Positions 43,545 to 53,337 are shown, numbered from the stretch's first letter. The stretch is 64,000 nt of DNA from Lachnospiraceae bacterium (GCA_029005135.1 JAQXFO010000085.1:1-64000), one strand, 5' to 3'. Numbers and translations are program-made. The notes: generated by a model not told the origin, from the letters alone.

Positions 43545-44327
43545 ATGGAAGAGAAGGGGATTCGCATCAATCGTTTTGTGGCCGACACGGGAGCGGCCTC
43601 CCGCAGGCGCGCCGACGACCTGATCGACGGCGGTCATGTGGAGGTGCAGCGGAAGGGAAGAGGGCGCCGTGAACGCGCCGACAAGGGCTTTCGCGTCATG
43701 CCGGGCGACCGCGTCTTTCTCGATGGCAGAGACATCACCGGTGAGGCTGAGAGGAAGGTCTACATGATCCTCAACAAGCCCCGCGGCATCGTGTGCACTG
43801 CCGACCGCAGCGATCCGAAAAACGTGATTGATTTTGTGGGCGGGAAGGGCAGCCTGACTTACGCGGGCCGTCTTGACAAGGATTCGACGGGACTCCTCCT
43901 TCTGACTAACGACGGGGAACTGAACAACCTGATCATGAAGGCGGCCTCCTGTCACGAAAAAGAATATATCTGCCGTGTCGACAAGCCGTTTCGGGACGAT
44001 TTTCTGAAGAAAATGGCCGCCGGCGTCACGATAGCGGTTCCCGACAGGAATCATGTGATGCGCCGACGCCGGACCCGCCCCTGTCATGTCCGGCGGATCG
44101 GTATCGACAAGTTTGCCATTACGCTGACCCAGGGCTATAACCGCCAAATCCGGCGTATGTGCGCCGAATTCGGTTTCGAGGTGGTTGAACTGAAGCGTGT
44201 GAGGCTCATGACACTGAAACTGGGCAGCCTGCCCGAAGGCCGCACCCGGGAACTTCTGCCCGAGGAGATCGACCGCCTGAAGGCCATGGCCGCAGTGAAG
44301 GAGGCGGGGGATAACGATGAACACTGA
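43545..44327 (+). CDS. rRNA pseudouridine synthase (RsuA/RluB/RluF family)
   Basis: S4 domain IRINRFVADTGAASRRRADDLI; YAGRLDKDSTGLLLLTNDG catalytic Asp motif; QGYNRQIRRMC; start moved to 43545. Confidence 0.92.
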   Translation: MEEKGIRINRFVADTGAASRRRADDLIDGGHVEVQRKGRGRRERADKGFRVMPGDRVFLDGRDITGEAERKVYMILNKPRGIVCTADRSDPKNVIDFVGGKGSLTYAGRLDKDSTGLLLLTNDGELNNLIMKAASCHEKEYICRVDKPFRDDFLKKMAAGVTIAVPDRNHVMRRRRTRPCHVRRIGIDKFAITLTQGYNRQIRRMCAEFGFEVVELKRVRLMTLKLGSLPEGRTRELLPEEIDRLKAMAAVKEAGDNDEH

Positions 44328-46296
44328 TCTTAAGGAAATGAAAGACCTGGTGGCCCTTCTCAACGAAGCCGGCCGCGCTTATTATGCCGAAAGCCGCGAG
44401 ATCATGAGCAACCGTGAGTACGATGCTCTCTATCTGAAGCTTGAGGCGATGGAAAAAGAATCCGGCATCGTTCTGTCCGATTCGCCGACCATTCATGTGG
44501 GCGCCGAGGTGCGCAGCGATCTCCCCAAGGTCACGCATACGACGCCGATGCTGTCCCTCGATAAAACGAAGGATACGGCTGCCCTGGCAGCCTTTGCCGG
44601 CAGTCATAAAACCCTGCTTTCCTGGAAAATGGACGGGCTGACGATCGTTTTAACGTATGACGGCGGTACGCTGGTGCAGGCGGTGACCCGCGGCAACGGC
44701 CGTATCGGCGAGGATGTGACGCCCAATGCCCGCCGGTTTCGCAATGTGCCGCTGCGCATTCCCTATCAGGGACACCTGGTACTGCGGGGCGAGGCGATCA
44801 TTCATTACAGCGATTTTGAAGAGATCAACAGCAGCATCGAGGATGCCGATGCGCGTTATAAGAATCCGCGCAATCTCTGTTCAGGTGCCGTGCGCCAGCT
44901 GAATCCCGAGATCACAGCGGCGCGGCGCGTATACCTGTATGCTTTCTCCCTGGTGGAGGCGCCGGGCGTCGATTTTGCCAATTCCCGACGCTGTCAGCTG
45001 GAATGGCTCCGCAGCCAGGGTTTTACTGTCGTGGAATACCGGGAAGTGACGGAGGAGACTGTTCCTGAAGCCGTGGCGGCCTTCTCGGAGGCGGTCAGCC
45101 GCAATGACTTTCCCTCCGACGGTCTGGTGGCGCTCTACGACGATATTGCCTACGGCGAGTCCCTCGGGACTACGGCCAAATACCCTCGCAATGCTTATGC
45201 GTTCAAATGGCAGGACGAAACTCGGGAAACGATCCTTCGGGAGGTGGAATGGAGTCCTTCACGCACGGGACTTATCAACCCGGTGGCTGTCTTTGATCCT
45301 GTGGAACTGGAGGGGACGACGGTGCGCCGGGCCTCCCTTCACAATGTCAGTGTTTTGCGGGCTCTGAAGCTTGGCATCGGTGATACCATCACCGTCTATA
45401 AGGCCAATATGATCATTCCCCAGATCGCGGCCAACCTGACAGGCAGCGATACGCTGGTCCTTCCCGAACGCTGTCCGGTCTGCGGCGGAAAGACCACCGT
45501 TGTCACGGAGGGTGAGGGCGATGAGGCCGTTATGACGCTGCACTGTCAGAACCCGGACTGCCAGGCTAAGAAGATACGCTCTTTCGGCCTTTTTGTCAGC
45601 CGTGACGGTATGAATATCGACGGACTATCGGAAATGACGCTGGAGAAGCTTATTGACAGGGGCTTTATCCGTGATGTGGCCGATATCTTCTGCCTGAAGG
45701 AGCACGAAGAGGCCATCGCCGACATGGAGGGCTTCGGTCCCCAGTCAGCCGCCAATCTGATTGCTGCCGTTGACAAAGCCTCCGTCACCACCTTGACACG
45801 GCTGATCACCGCCCTGGGCATCCCGGGTATCGGCTCGGCCAATGCCCGCATCCTGTGCCGGCATTTTCAGGATGATATTGACGCCCTGCGTCACGCCGGT
45901 TATGAGGAGCTGGCCGGGATCCGTTCCGTCGGCCCCATAACGGCCGAGGCCATTGAAAGTTATTTCCGTGATGAGGCCCGCATGGCGGTCCTTGACCGTC
46001 TGCTGCCTCATCTGACCATCGAAAAGGAAGTCTATCCGACCGAGGATGCGAGTCCGATCGCCGGTAAGACCTTCGTGATCACCGGGACCCTGGCAACTTA
46101 TGCCAATCGCAAGGCCCTGCAGAAGGTCATCGAAGACCTGGGAGGCAGGGTGACCGGCTCCGTGACCGGTCATACCGATTATCTGATCAACAATGACAGC
46201 CTCAGTACCTCGTCCAAGAATAAGACGGCCATGAAGCTGGGTATTCCGATCATCACGGAAAAGGAGTTCAAGGAGATGATAGATCATGCCGATTAA
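44317..46296 (+). CDS. ligA: NAD-dependent DNA ligase (divergent LigA)
   Basis: KxDG motif WKMDGLTIVLTYDGG; TRGNGRIGEDVTPN; Zn finger CPVCGG...CQNPDC; HhH and BRCT domains. Confidence 0.92.
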   Translation: MNTDLKEMKDLVALLNEAGRAYYAESREIMSNREYDALYLKLEAMEKESGIVLSDSPTIHVGAEVRSDLPKVTHTTPMLSLDKTKDTAALAAFAGSHKTLLSWKMDGLTIVLTYDGGTLVQAVTRGNGRIGEDVTPNARRFRNVPLRIPYQGHLVLRGEAIIHYSDFEEINSSIEDADARYKNPRNLCSGAVRQLNPEITAARRVYLYAFSLVEAPGVDFANSRRCQLEWLRSQGFTVVEYREVTEETVPEAVAAFSEAVSRNDFPSDGLVALYDDIAYGESLGTTAKYPRNAYAFKWQDETRETILREVEWSPSRTGLINPVAVFDPVELEGTTVRRASLHNVSVLRALKLGIGDTITVYKANMIIPQIAANLTGSDTLVLPERCPVCGGKTTVVTEGEGDEAVMTLHCQNPDCQAKKIRSFGLFVSRDGMNIDGLSEMTLEKLIDRGFIRDVADIFCLKEHEEAIADMEGFGPQSAANLIAAVDKASVTTLTRLITALGIPGIGSANARILCRHFQDDIDALRHAGYEELAGIRSVGPITAEAIESYFRDEARMAVLDRLLPHLTIEKEVYPTEDASPIAGKTFVITGTLATYANRKALQKVIEDLGGRVTGSVTGHTDYLINNDSLSTSSKNKTAMKLGIPIITEKEFKEMIDHAD

Positions 46297-47242
46297 AGTC
46301 AAGAATAACCTGCCGGCCAAGGAGATCCTGGAGCGCGAGAACATTTTCGTGATGGACGAAAACCGCGCCATGCATCAGGATATCCGTCCGATCCGTATCG
46401 CGATCCTGAATCTGATGCCCATCAAGGAAGCCACCGAGCTTCAGCTTCTCAGGATGCTTTCCAATACGCCGCTGCAGATCGACTGTACCTTCGTGCGCGT
46501 CACCAGCCACGAATCCCGCCATACGTCCAAGAGCCATCTGGATTCCTTCTATGTGCCCTTCTCCGTGCTGAAACCGTACAAGTTCGACGGCATGATCATC
46601 ACAGGGGCGCCGCTGGAAGAGATGGCTTTCGAGGAGGTGGATTACTGGCACGAACTCACGGAGATCTTTGACTGGTGCGAGGATCATGTTACCTCCACAA
46701 TCTACCTGTGCTGGGGTGCTCAGGCGGCGGCCTATCATTATTACGGTCTTGACAAGGTGCTGAAGGATCACAAGGTCTTTGGTATTTATGAACACCGGGT
46801 CTACAACCGCAAGGTGCCCCTGGTCCGCGGCTTTGACGACGTCTTTCTGGCGCCCCATTCCCGCCACACGGAGGTACCGGTGAAGGCTGTGGAGGACTGT
46901 GAGGCCCTGACCATTCTGGCCCAGTCCGAGGAGGCCGGTGTTTATCTGGCTATGGCGGAAAACGGACGCAAGATCTTCGTAATGGGACATCCTGAGTACG
47001 GCCGCACCCAGCTCAAGAAGGAGTATGAGAGGGATCTGGCCAAGGGGCTGCCCATCACCATGCCGGTCAATTATTTCCCGGACAACGATCCGGCGAAGGA
47101 GCCGCTGCTGACCTGGCGCTCCCATGCCAACAACCTGTATACCAACTGGCTGAATTACTATGTCTACCAGTCAACACCCTATGACCTGGGCGGTACGCCC
47201 TGGGGTGAAGCGATACCGGATAATTACGAAGAAAGGCGTTAG
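46286..47242 (+). CDS. metA: homoserine O-acyltransferase (probable acetyltransferase)
   Basis: MPIKVKNNLPAKEILERENIFVM; LCWGAQAAAYH catalytic Cys; TGAPLEEMAFEEVDYW. Confidence 0.94.
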   Translation: MPIKVKNNLPAKEILERENIFVMDENRAMHQDIRPIRIAILNLMPIKEATELQLLRMLSNTPLQIDCTFVRVTSHESRHTSKSHLDSFYVPFSVLKPYKFDGMIITGAPLEEMAFEEVDYWHELTEIFDWCEDHVTSTIYLCWGAQAAAYHYYGLDKVLKDHKVFGIYEHRVYNRKVPLVRGFDDVFLAPHSRHTEVPVKAVEDCEALTILAQSEEAGVYLAMAENGRKIFVMGHPEYGRTQLKKEYERDLAKGLPITMPVNYFPDNDPAKEPLLTWRSHANNLYTNWLNYYVYQSTPYDLGGTPWGEAIPDNYEERR

Positions 47243-47248
47243 TGTTTT

Positions 47249-48601
47249 ATGGTTCAACAAAGAGATAACGGCCGGAGCCGCGAAGAAGAGAGACGCCGCC
47301 GTCAACGGCGGGAGGAGAGGCGCCGCCGGAGACGGCGTGCCAGACTGTGCCGCCTGGCGGTGCTGACGGTCTGCCTTCTGATTCTTCTGATCACGGTGCC
47401 TTATCTTATTAAAAATGCCGTGGCCGGCACCCTTTTTGTTCCCAGAACTTTGGTGAGCCTTGTCGAGACCGACAGTCGGGCAGAGGAACCGGCGGCCGCG
47501 GCCGATGACGATAAAGCTGAGGTCTGGACCTGTCAGGCTCTGTCCCCCTGGACCTATACCACAGAGGAGACGGCGCCCCAGGGCGATATCGTGGATTACC
47601 ATACGGAAAACTACTCTTATGAGCAGATGTGCCGCGATCTCTATTTCCTGCAGGAACGGTACCGTGATATCCTGACGGTTCAGGTCTTCGGGCAGTCCCT
47701 GGATAACCGGGATCTGATCGACGCGGTCGTGGGATCTCCCGATGCCGACAAGGATATCATCGTCCAGTATTCCATGCATGCCCGGGAGCATCTGATCACG
47801 AATGTGGGCATGGCTCAGCTGGAGGATCTTCTGAAGAATTACCAAACCGGCAGTTTCGGCGGTGAAGCACTCAGCGCGATCCTGTCGAAGGTGCGCCTTC
47901 ATATCATTCCGATGATGAATCCTGACGGGGTGAGCATCAGTCAGTCCGGGTTCGATGCGATCCGCGATGAAAGCCTGAAAGCGGGACTTCAGGAGGTCTA
48001 CAGGACCGATACTGAGCTCGGGAAGGCGTCCCCGGATATCAATGAATACACCGCCACCTGGAAGGCCAATGCCCGATCCGTGGATCTTAACCGCAACTTT
48101 GCGACAAAGGGCTGGACAACCGAGATGGGAACCCAGCAGCCTTCCTGCAGCCGCTATCCCGGCACCAGCGCCAATTCGGAACCGGAGGTACAGGCCCTTA
48201 TTAACCTGACGGAAGCCGTCAACTGCGTGGCACAGCTGGCTTATCACTGCCACGGCCGTCTTGTGTTCTGCGATTACGGCATGGCAGCGGAGGATCCGGC
48301 TCTTTATGAGACCGACATGGCCCTGGCGGAGCTCATTTCGCGGCAGACGGCCGTGAACGGCGCGGATGGCTATACGGTCACTTCGACCGTTCAGGATGAA
48401 CAGAACCCAGGCGGCTGCTCGGATTATTATATGCAGATTCTGCATATTCCGGCGGTTACCGTGGAGGTCGGCGACCTCTACAAAGCCGACGGTTCCTATA
48501 ATGATCCGCCCCTCAGTGTGGATCAGGTTGACAAGATGTTGGCAGAGAATCTGACGGTACTGCCGGCTGTGGCGCAGATGTTTGCCGCGCAGGAAGGATA
48601 A
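47249..48601 (+). CDS. M14 family zinc carboxypeptidase, membrane-anchored, Arg-rich N-terminus
   Basis: MHAREHL (HxxE), DLNRNFATKGW, YHCHG, VTVEVG; N-term REEERRRRQRREERRRRRRRARLCR then TM. Confidence 0.88.
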   Translation: MVQQRDNGRSREEERRRRQRREERRRRRRRARLCRLAVLTVCLLILLITVPYLIKNAVAGTLFVPRTLVSLVETDSRAEEPAAAADDDKAEVWTCQALSPWTYTTEETAPQGDIVDYHTENYSYEQMCRDLYFLQERYRDILTVQVFGQSLDNRDLIDAVVGSPDADKDIIVQYSMHAREHLITNVGMAQLEDLLKNYQTGSFGGEALSAILSKVRLHIIPMMNPDGVSISQSGFDAIRDESLKAGLQEVYRTDTELGKASPDINEYTATWKANARSVDLNRNFATKGWTTEMGTQQPSCSRYPGTSANSEPEVQALINLTEAVNCVAQLAYHCHGRLVFCDYGMAAEDPALYETDMALAELISRQTAVNGADGYTVTSTVQDEQNPGGCSDYYMQILHIPAVTVEVGDLYKADGSYNDPPLSVDQVDKMLAENLTVLPAVAQMFAAQEG

Positions 48602-48620
48602 CCGTTACGGTAAATACGTT

Positions 48621-50951
48621 ATGATCTTTCACAATAAGGACAGCCGCGGCTGTCTTAAGGTCTTTGGACTCGGCTTCCTGGCGGCACTGATTGCCTTCGG
48701 CTGGAGCATCATTGCCGGCGGCGGCCGCTTTGCGCTGGCCGGTGATTTCAATTCGCAGCAGGTCGTCTTTGCCATGCACGCCAACGCGCTGATCAAATCC
48801 GGTCAGATCGGCTTTGACTATGCTCTGGATCTGGGCTCCGGCTTTATCGGCGGCATGGCCTTTTACATCCTGGGCAATCCCTCCTTCTGGATATCCCTGC
48901 TTTTTCCGGCAAAGGCCTTCATGTACATCGTGGGCTGGCTGTATATTCTGAAATACGCGGCCGCCGCGCTGACAGCCTATCTCTACATACGCCGTTATGT
49001 GAAGGACAGCGACAGCGCCGTGATCGGCGGCCTACTGTACGCCTTTTCGGGCTTTTCCGCCGAGGCCATATTGTTCTATCATTTTCACGATGTGGTCTAT
49101 CTCTTCCCGCTGCTCCTTCTGACCTTCGACCGTCTGATGACGGAGAAGAAGAGAGGCCCCTTCCTGGCGGCCGTCTTTTTCAATGCCATCGTCTGTTATT
49201 ATTTCTTCGTCGGCGAGGTCATTTTCCTGATCCTTTATTATCTGGTCGTCTATGTGGATGTCCGAAACCTCCGGCTGACCCTGTCACGATTTGTCAGTGC
49301 GCTGACGGAGGGCGTCCTCGGCGGATGCCTGGGACTGGCACTTTTGCTGCCGGCGGCGCTTTTTACCCTGCAGAATCCCCGGGTCGGCAATGACTATTAC
49401 GGCTTCAATTCCCTTGTTTACGGCGAGGAGCGGTATCTCTTTATTCTGAAGGCCCTTCTTTTTCCGGGTGAGGTGATGTCGAACCAGTCCGCCGTGATCG
49501 AGCGGAATTTTGCCACCTGCAGCGCGTACCTGCCGCTTCTGGGGATCGTGCTGGTGCTGGCCTTTGTGAAGTGCCACCGGAAGCACTGGCTGACGCGCAT
49601 GCTCGGCGTCTGCCTTGTGTTTGCCCTGGTGCCGATCCTCAACGCCTCCTTCGGGCTCTTTGCCGGACTTTACTGCCGCTGGTATTACATGGCGGTTCTG
49701 ATGCTGGCTCTGGCCAGCGCCTCGGTGACAGAAGAGTGGAAACGGGAAACCGCGGTTTTTAACTCGCCGACACCGACCCAGAAGGCCATATCCCGCAGTG
49801 CTGTCATCGTGATGGTGACGGCAGCGGCTTTTATCCTTTTTCTCTTGTTTGTGCCCTGGAGCGAGAAGGAGCCGTCCAAGATCTATGAACCGGCGATCTT
49901 CGCGGCCTGGTCTTTGGTCTGCGTGCTGGGCATAGCGCTGACATGGCTCCTGTACTGCCGGCCGCGCCGGCAGCGGATGCGTGTCCTCACGGGCATGGTG
50001 GTCCTCTTTGCGGCAGGCACCACCGCAGCGGCCGTGGCGATGTATTCCTACGCCGGCAGCTATGACGGCACGACTCTGTATCAGACGATCACGGCGGCGG
50101 AGGCCCTCGACAGAGAAGAGCCGGCCTACCGCTACAGCAATCAGGCCAATGAAGAACTCCTGTCCCAGGGCATCAAGAACGGCGGCGTCTTCTGCAGCAC
50201 GGTATCCGGATCGATCTTCCGGCTCTACGAAGCCCTCGACCTGGAGCGAAGCGTCAGGAGTCCGGAACTGCCGGAGGGCATGGATCTTCTGATCAGTGCC
50301 CGCTATACCTTTGAGAACGAGGCCCGGGAGGGGGAGACACCGATCCTGACCTATGACAGCGGCGCCAAGACCTATTATGTTTACGAAAATGACGCCGTTC
50401 CGCCTATCGGTTTTGTCTATCACAGCTACATCACACGGGAAGAATTTGATGCCCTGCCCTCCGATGATAAGGTATCGGCGATGCTGCGCACCCTGGTGGT
50501 GCCGGAGGCGGACGCGGAGACGGTGTCGGCAGTGCTGGTTCACGACAGTGTCGATCTGATCAACGATCTTGCCGGTCTGTCAACACGGGAAGAGGCGATG
50601 ACGGCCGCGGCCCGGGCGCATCAGACAGAATGCTCCCGGGATTATGCCGAGGATGCCGGCGGGTTCCGTTCGGTGATCACAGCCGACGGTGACGGCTATG
50701 CCTTTTTCAGTATTCCCAATGACGACGGCTGGAGCGCCGCCGTGAACGGGGAAGCGGTGCCTATCGTCGATATCAACGGCTTCATGGCCGTCCGCGTCGC
50801 TGATGGTGACAATGAGATCGTCTTCACCTATGAGACACCGGGACTTAAGGCGGGGCTGGCCGGTTCGGCGGCCGCCGGTGTACTGACGATACTCTATCTG
50901 GGGCTTGCCGCTGTCAGGCGCCGCCGCGGCATATCAGCCGGAAAGTACTGA
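48621..50951 (+). CDS. YfhO family multi-TM membrane protein
   Basis: N-term FALAGDFNSQQVVFAMHANALIKSG; many TMs; C-term FFSIPNDDGWSAAVNGEAVPIVDINGFMAVRV; start moved to ATG 48621. Confidence 0.85.
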   Translation: MIFHNKDSRGCLKVFGLGFLAALIAFGWSIIAGGGRFALAGDFNSQQVVFAMHANALIKSGQIGFDYALDLGSGFIGGMAFYILGNPSFWISLLFPAKAFMYIVGWLYILKYAAAALTAYLYIRRYVKDSDSAVIGGLLYAFSGFSAEAILFYHFHDVVYLFPLLLLTFDRLMTEKKRGPFLAAVFFNAIVCYYFFVGEVIFLILYYLVVYVDVRNLRLTLSRFVSALTEGVLGGCLGLALLLPAALFTLQNPRVGNDYYGFNSLVYGEERYLFILKALLFPGEVMSNQSAVIERNFATCSAYLPLLGIVLVLAFVKCHRKHWLTRMLGVCLVFALVPILNASFGLFAGLYCRWYYMAVLMLALASASVTEEWKRETAVFNSPTPTQKAISRSAVIVMVTAAAFILFLLFVPWSEKEPSKIYEPAIFAAWSLVCVLGIALTWLLYCRPRRQRMRVLTGMVVLFAAGTTAAAVAMYSYAGSYDGTTLYQTITAAEALDREEPAYRYSNQANEELLSQGIKNGGVFCSTVSGSIFRLYEALDLERSVRSPELPEGMDLLISARYTFENEAREGETPILTYDSGAKTYYVYENDAVPPIGFVYHSYITREEFDALPSDDKVSAMLRTLVVPEADAETVSAVLVHDSVDLINDLAGLSTREEAMTAAARAHQTECSRDYAEDAGGFRSVITADGDGYAFFSIPNDDGWSAAVNGEAVPIVDINGFMAVRVADGDNEIVFTYETPGLKAGLAGSAAAGVLTILYLGLAAVRRRRGISAGKY

Positions 50952-50953
50952 GA

Positions 50954-51000
50954 TAAAAAAAGGATGAGAAAACGTGTGTTTCGTTTTCTCATCCTTTTTA
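50954..51000. terminator. bidirectional terminator
   Basis: AAAAAGGATGAGAAAACG-TGTGTTT-CGTTTTCTCATCCTTTTT. Confidence 0.92.
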
Positions 51001-51048
51001 AATGGCATACTTGCGGGACGGCACCGACGCGGCGGACTGACATCTCCG

Positions 51049-51432
51049 TCAGATCAGGTCCTCATCATCCGCCGGGTCCCCGGCCTCGGGAGATGCCGGC
51101 AGAGGCTGGTCCGCGGTCTGGCGGATCAGTTCCAGCGCTTCGGCTGTGCGGCGGCGGAGATTCTCGTTGGCGGTCAGTACCTGACGCCGGAGAGCATTTT
51201 TAAAATCTCTTCCGAAACCGCTGCCCGAAGACGTCAGACGGATATCGACAGAATCTTCATCGTCATCATCGGCAGAGGACAGTGAAGCAGAACGGCCTGA
51301 AGGGCGGTCATCATCGGCCTCATCGTCATCATCGAGAACCTCGTCTTCGTCATCAAGGCCTTCTTCGTCGAAATCATCTTCGAAGTCGTAATCATCATCC
51401 GGATCGTTTTTCAGAAAATCCAACATTCCCAT
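51049..51432 (-). CDS. highly acidic hypothetical protein
   Basis: MGMLDFLKNDPDDDYDFEDDFDEEGLDDEDEVLDDDDEADDD...; SD AGGAGG before ATG at 51432. Confidence 0.6.
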   Translation of the reverse strand: MGMLDFLKNDPDDDYDFEDDFDEEGLDDEDEVLDDDDEADDDRPSGRSASLSSADDDDEDSVDIRLTSSGSGFGRDFKNALRRQVLTANENLRRRTAEALELIRQTADQPLPASPEAGDPADDEDLI

Positions 51433-51542
51433 GGGCAAAGTCCTCCTGCATTATTAGTAACAGTATACCGCCAACAACGGCCGGCCGTAAACCCTTGAAA
51501 GCGGTTTTTTTGACGCATATCGGCCGGTGGTACAAATTGGGC

Positions 51543-51571
51543 TTGCTTAAAAAGAGCCGTCAGGCTATGAT
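51543..51571 (+). promoter_or_regulatory. promoter upstream of ABC-F gene
   Basis: TTGCTT-N17-TATGAT; -10 within palindrome GCTATG-ATA-CATAGC (51564-51578). Confidence 0.55.
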
Positions 51572-51612
51572 ACATAGCGGAACAACAGCGATGTTACAAT
51601 GAAGGAGAAATC

Positions 51613-53253
51613 ATGATCTCAGCCAATAATGTCACCTACAGAGTCGGGAAAAAAGCTCTGTTCGAAGATGTCAATATCAAGTTTACGGAGGGAAACTGCT
51701 ACGGCCTGATCGGAGCGAACGGTGCCGGCAAGTCCACCTTCCTGAAGATCCTGTCCGGAAAGCTGGAGACCACCTCAGGCAGCATCAGCGTCACCCCGGG
51801 GGAGCGTATCTCCTTCCTGGAGCAGGATCATTTCAAATATGATGCCTATCCCGTCCTTGATACGGTTATCATGGGCAATCGCCGCCTGTATGACATTATG
51901 AAGGAAAAGGAAGCCATCTACGCCAAAGAGGATTTTACCGATGAGGACGGCGTCAGAGCCGCCGAGCTGGAAAGCGAGTTCGCCGAGATGAACGGCTGGG
52001 AAGCCGAATCCGATGCCGAGGCCCTGCTTAACGGTCTGGGTGTTGAGCCGGAGTGGCATTATGCCATGATGTCCACCCTTGACGGCAGCCTCAAGGTCAA
52101 GGTCCTGCTGGCTCAGGCCCTGTTCGGCTCTCCCGATATCCTGCTTCTGGACGAACCGACGAACCACCTGGATATGAATGCCATCGAATGGCTGGAGGAA
52201 TTCCTGATCAACTTCCCGAATACGGTCATCGTCGTTTCCCACGACCGTTATTTCCTGAATAAGGTCTGCACCATGACAGCCGATATTGATTACGGCAAGA
52301 TCCGTCTCTATGCCGGCAACTACGATTTCTGGTTCGAGTCCAGCCAGCTGCTGGTGCGGCAGATGAAGGAAGAGAACCGCAAGAAGGAAGAGAAGATCAA
52401 GGAACTGAAGGAATTCATTTCCCGCTTTGCCGCCAATGCTTCCAAGTCCAAGCAGGCGACATCCCGCAAGCGTGCTCTGGAGAAGATAGAGCTGGAACAT
52501 ATGGTGCCCTCCAGCCGCAAGTATCCCTATATTGACTTCCGTCCGGAGCGGGAGATCGGCAACGATGTCCTCGAGGTGGAACACATGAGCAAGACCATCG
52601 ACGGCGAGGTTATTTTCAGGGATCTGAGCTTCCGCCTGAACCGCAATGACAAGGTGGCCTTTGTCGGCGGCAATGAAAAGGCGAAGACGACTCTTTTCCG
52701 CATCCTGTCCGGCGAGATCGAGCCGGATGAGGGCTACTATAAGTGGGGCATCACCACCTCCCAGTGCTATTTCCCGAAGGATCCGGGCAGCGAATTCGAC
52801 TCCGACCTGACGATTGCCGAATGGCTGACCCAGTATTCCGAGATTAAGGATGCCACCTATGTCCGCGGCTTCCTGGGACGCATGCTTTTTGCCGGTGAGG
52901 ACGGCGTCAAGCGCCTCAGAGTGCTTTCCGGCGGCGAGAAAGTACGCTGCCTGCTGTCGAAGCTGATGATCTCCAATGCCAACGTCCTGATGTTGGATGA
53001 GCCGACGAATCACCTGGATATGGAGGCTATCACGGCCCTCAACAACGGCCTGATCAAGTTCCCGGGCGTCCTTCTGTTCTCGACCCGCGATCACCAGATT
53101 GTCCAGACGACGGCCAACCGCATCATCGAGTTCCTGCCGGACGGCAGCATCATCGACAAGGTCGGCACCTACGACGAGTACCTGGCGGCCGATATGAACG
53201 CCGGCAAGCGTATGGTCTATGTGACAAACGAAGACGAGGAAAACGACGACTGA
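51613..53253 (+). CDS. ABC-F family ATP-binding protein (YbiT-like)
   Basis: Two NBDs, no TM: GANGAGKSTFLKIL, LLLDEPTNHLDM (twice), SGGEKVRCLLSKLM. Confidence 0.93.
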   Translation: MISANNVTYRVGKKALFEDVNIKFTEGNCYGLIGANGAGKSTFLKILSGKLETTSGSISVTPGERISFLEQDHFKYDAYPVLDTVIMGNRRLYDIMKEKEAIYAKEDFTDEDGVRAAELESEFAEMNGWEAESDAEALLNGLGVEPEWHYAMMSTLDGSLKVKVLLAQALFGSPDILLLDEPTNHLDMNAIEWLEEFLINFPNTVIVVSHDRYFLNKVCTMTADIDYGKIRLYAGNYDFWFESSQLLVRQMKEENRKKEEKIKELKEFISRFAANASKSKQATSRKRALEKIELEHMVPSSRKYPYIDFRPEREIGNDVLEVEHMSKTIDGEVIFRDLSFRLNRNDKVAFVGGNEKAKTTLFRILSGEIEPDEGYYKWGITTSQCYFPKDPGSEFDSDLTIAEWLTQYSEIKDATYVRGFLGRMLFAGEDGVKRLRVLSGGEKVRCLLSKLMISNANVLMLDEPTNHLDMEAITALNNGLIKFPGVLLFSTRDHQIVQTTANRIIEFLPDGSIIDKVGTYDEYLAADMNAGKRMVYVTNEDEENDD

Positions 53254-53294
53254 CGGCCTTTGGTCCGATGATGTTGGTTTTTTCAAAGAACATG

Positions 53295-53337
53295 GCACCT
53301 TTGATAGACAAAAAACTATCAAAGGTGCTATAATTTT
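53295..53337 (+). terminator. terminator-like 13-bp dyad, also overlapping the nifJ promoter
   Basis: GCACCTTTGATAG-N8-CTATCAAAGGTGC then TATAATTTTT. Confidence 0.75.
53305..53334 (+). promoter_or_regulatory. promoter of nifJ
   Basis: TAGACA-N18-TATAAT with extended TGC, embedded in inverted repeat. Confidence 0.65.

Noticed and set aside
52060-52130. Degenerate ABC signature (LDGSLKVKVLLAQALF) and odd second Walker A (GGNEKAKTT) in the ABC-F protein
   Set aside because: YbiT-type ABC-F proteins are known to have non-canonical NBD1 signatures; this looks like a family trait rather than novelty.
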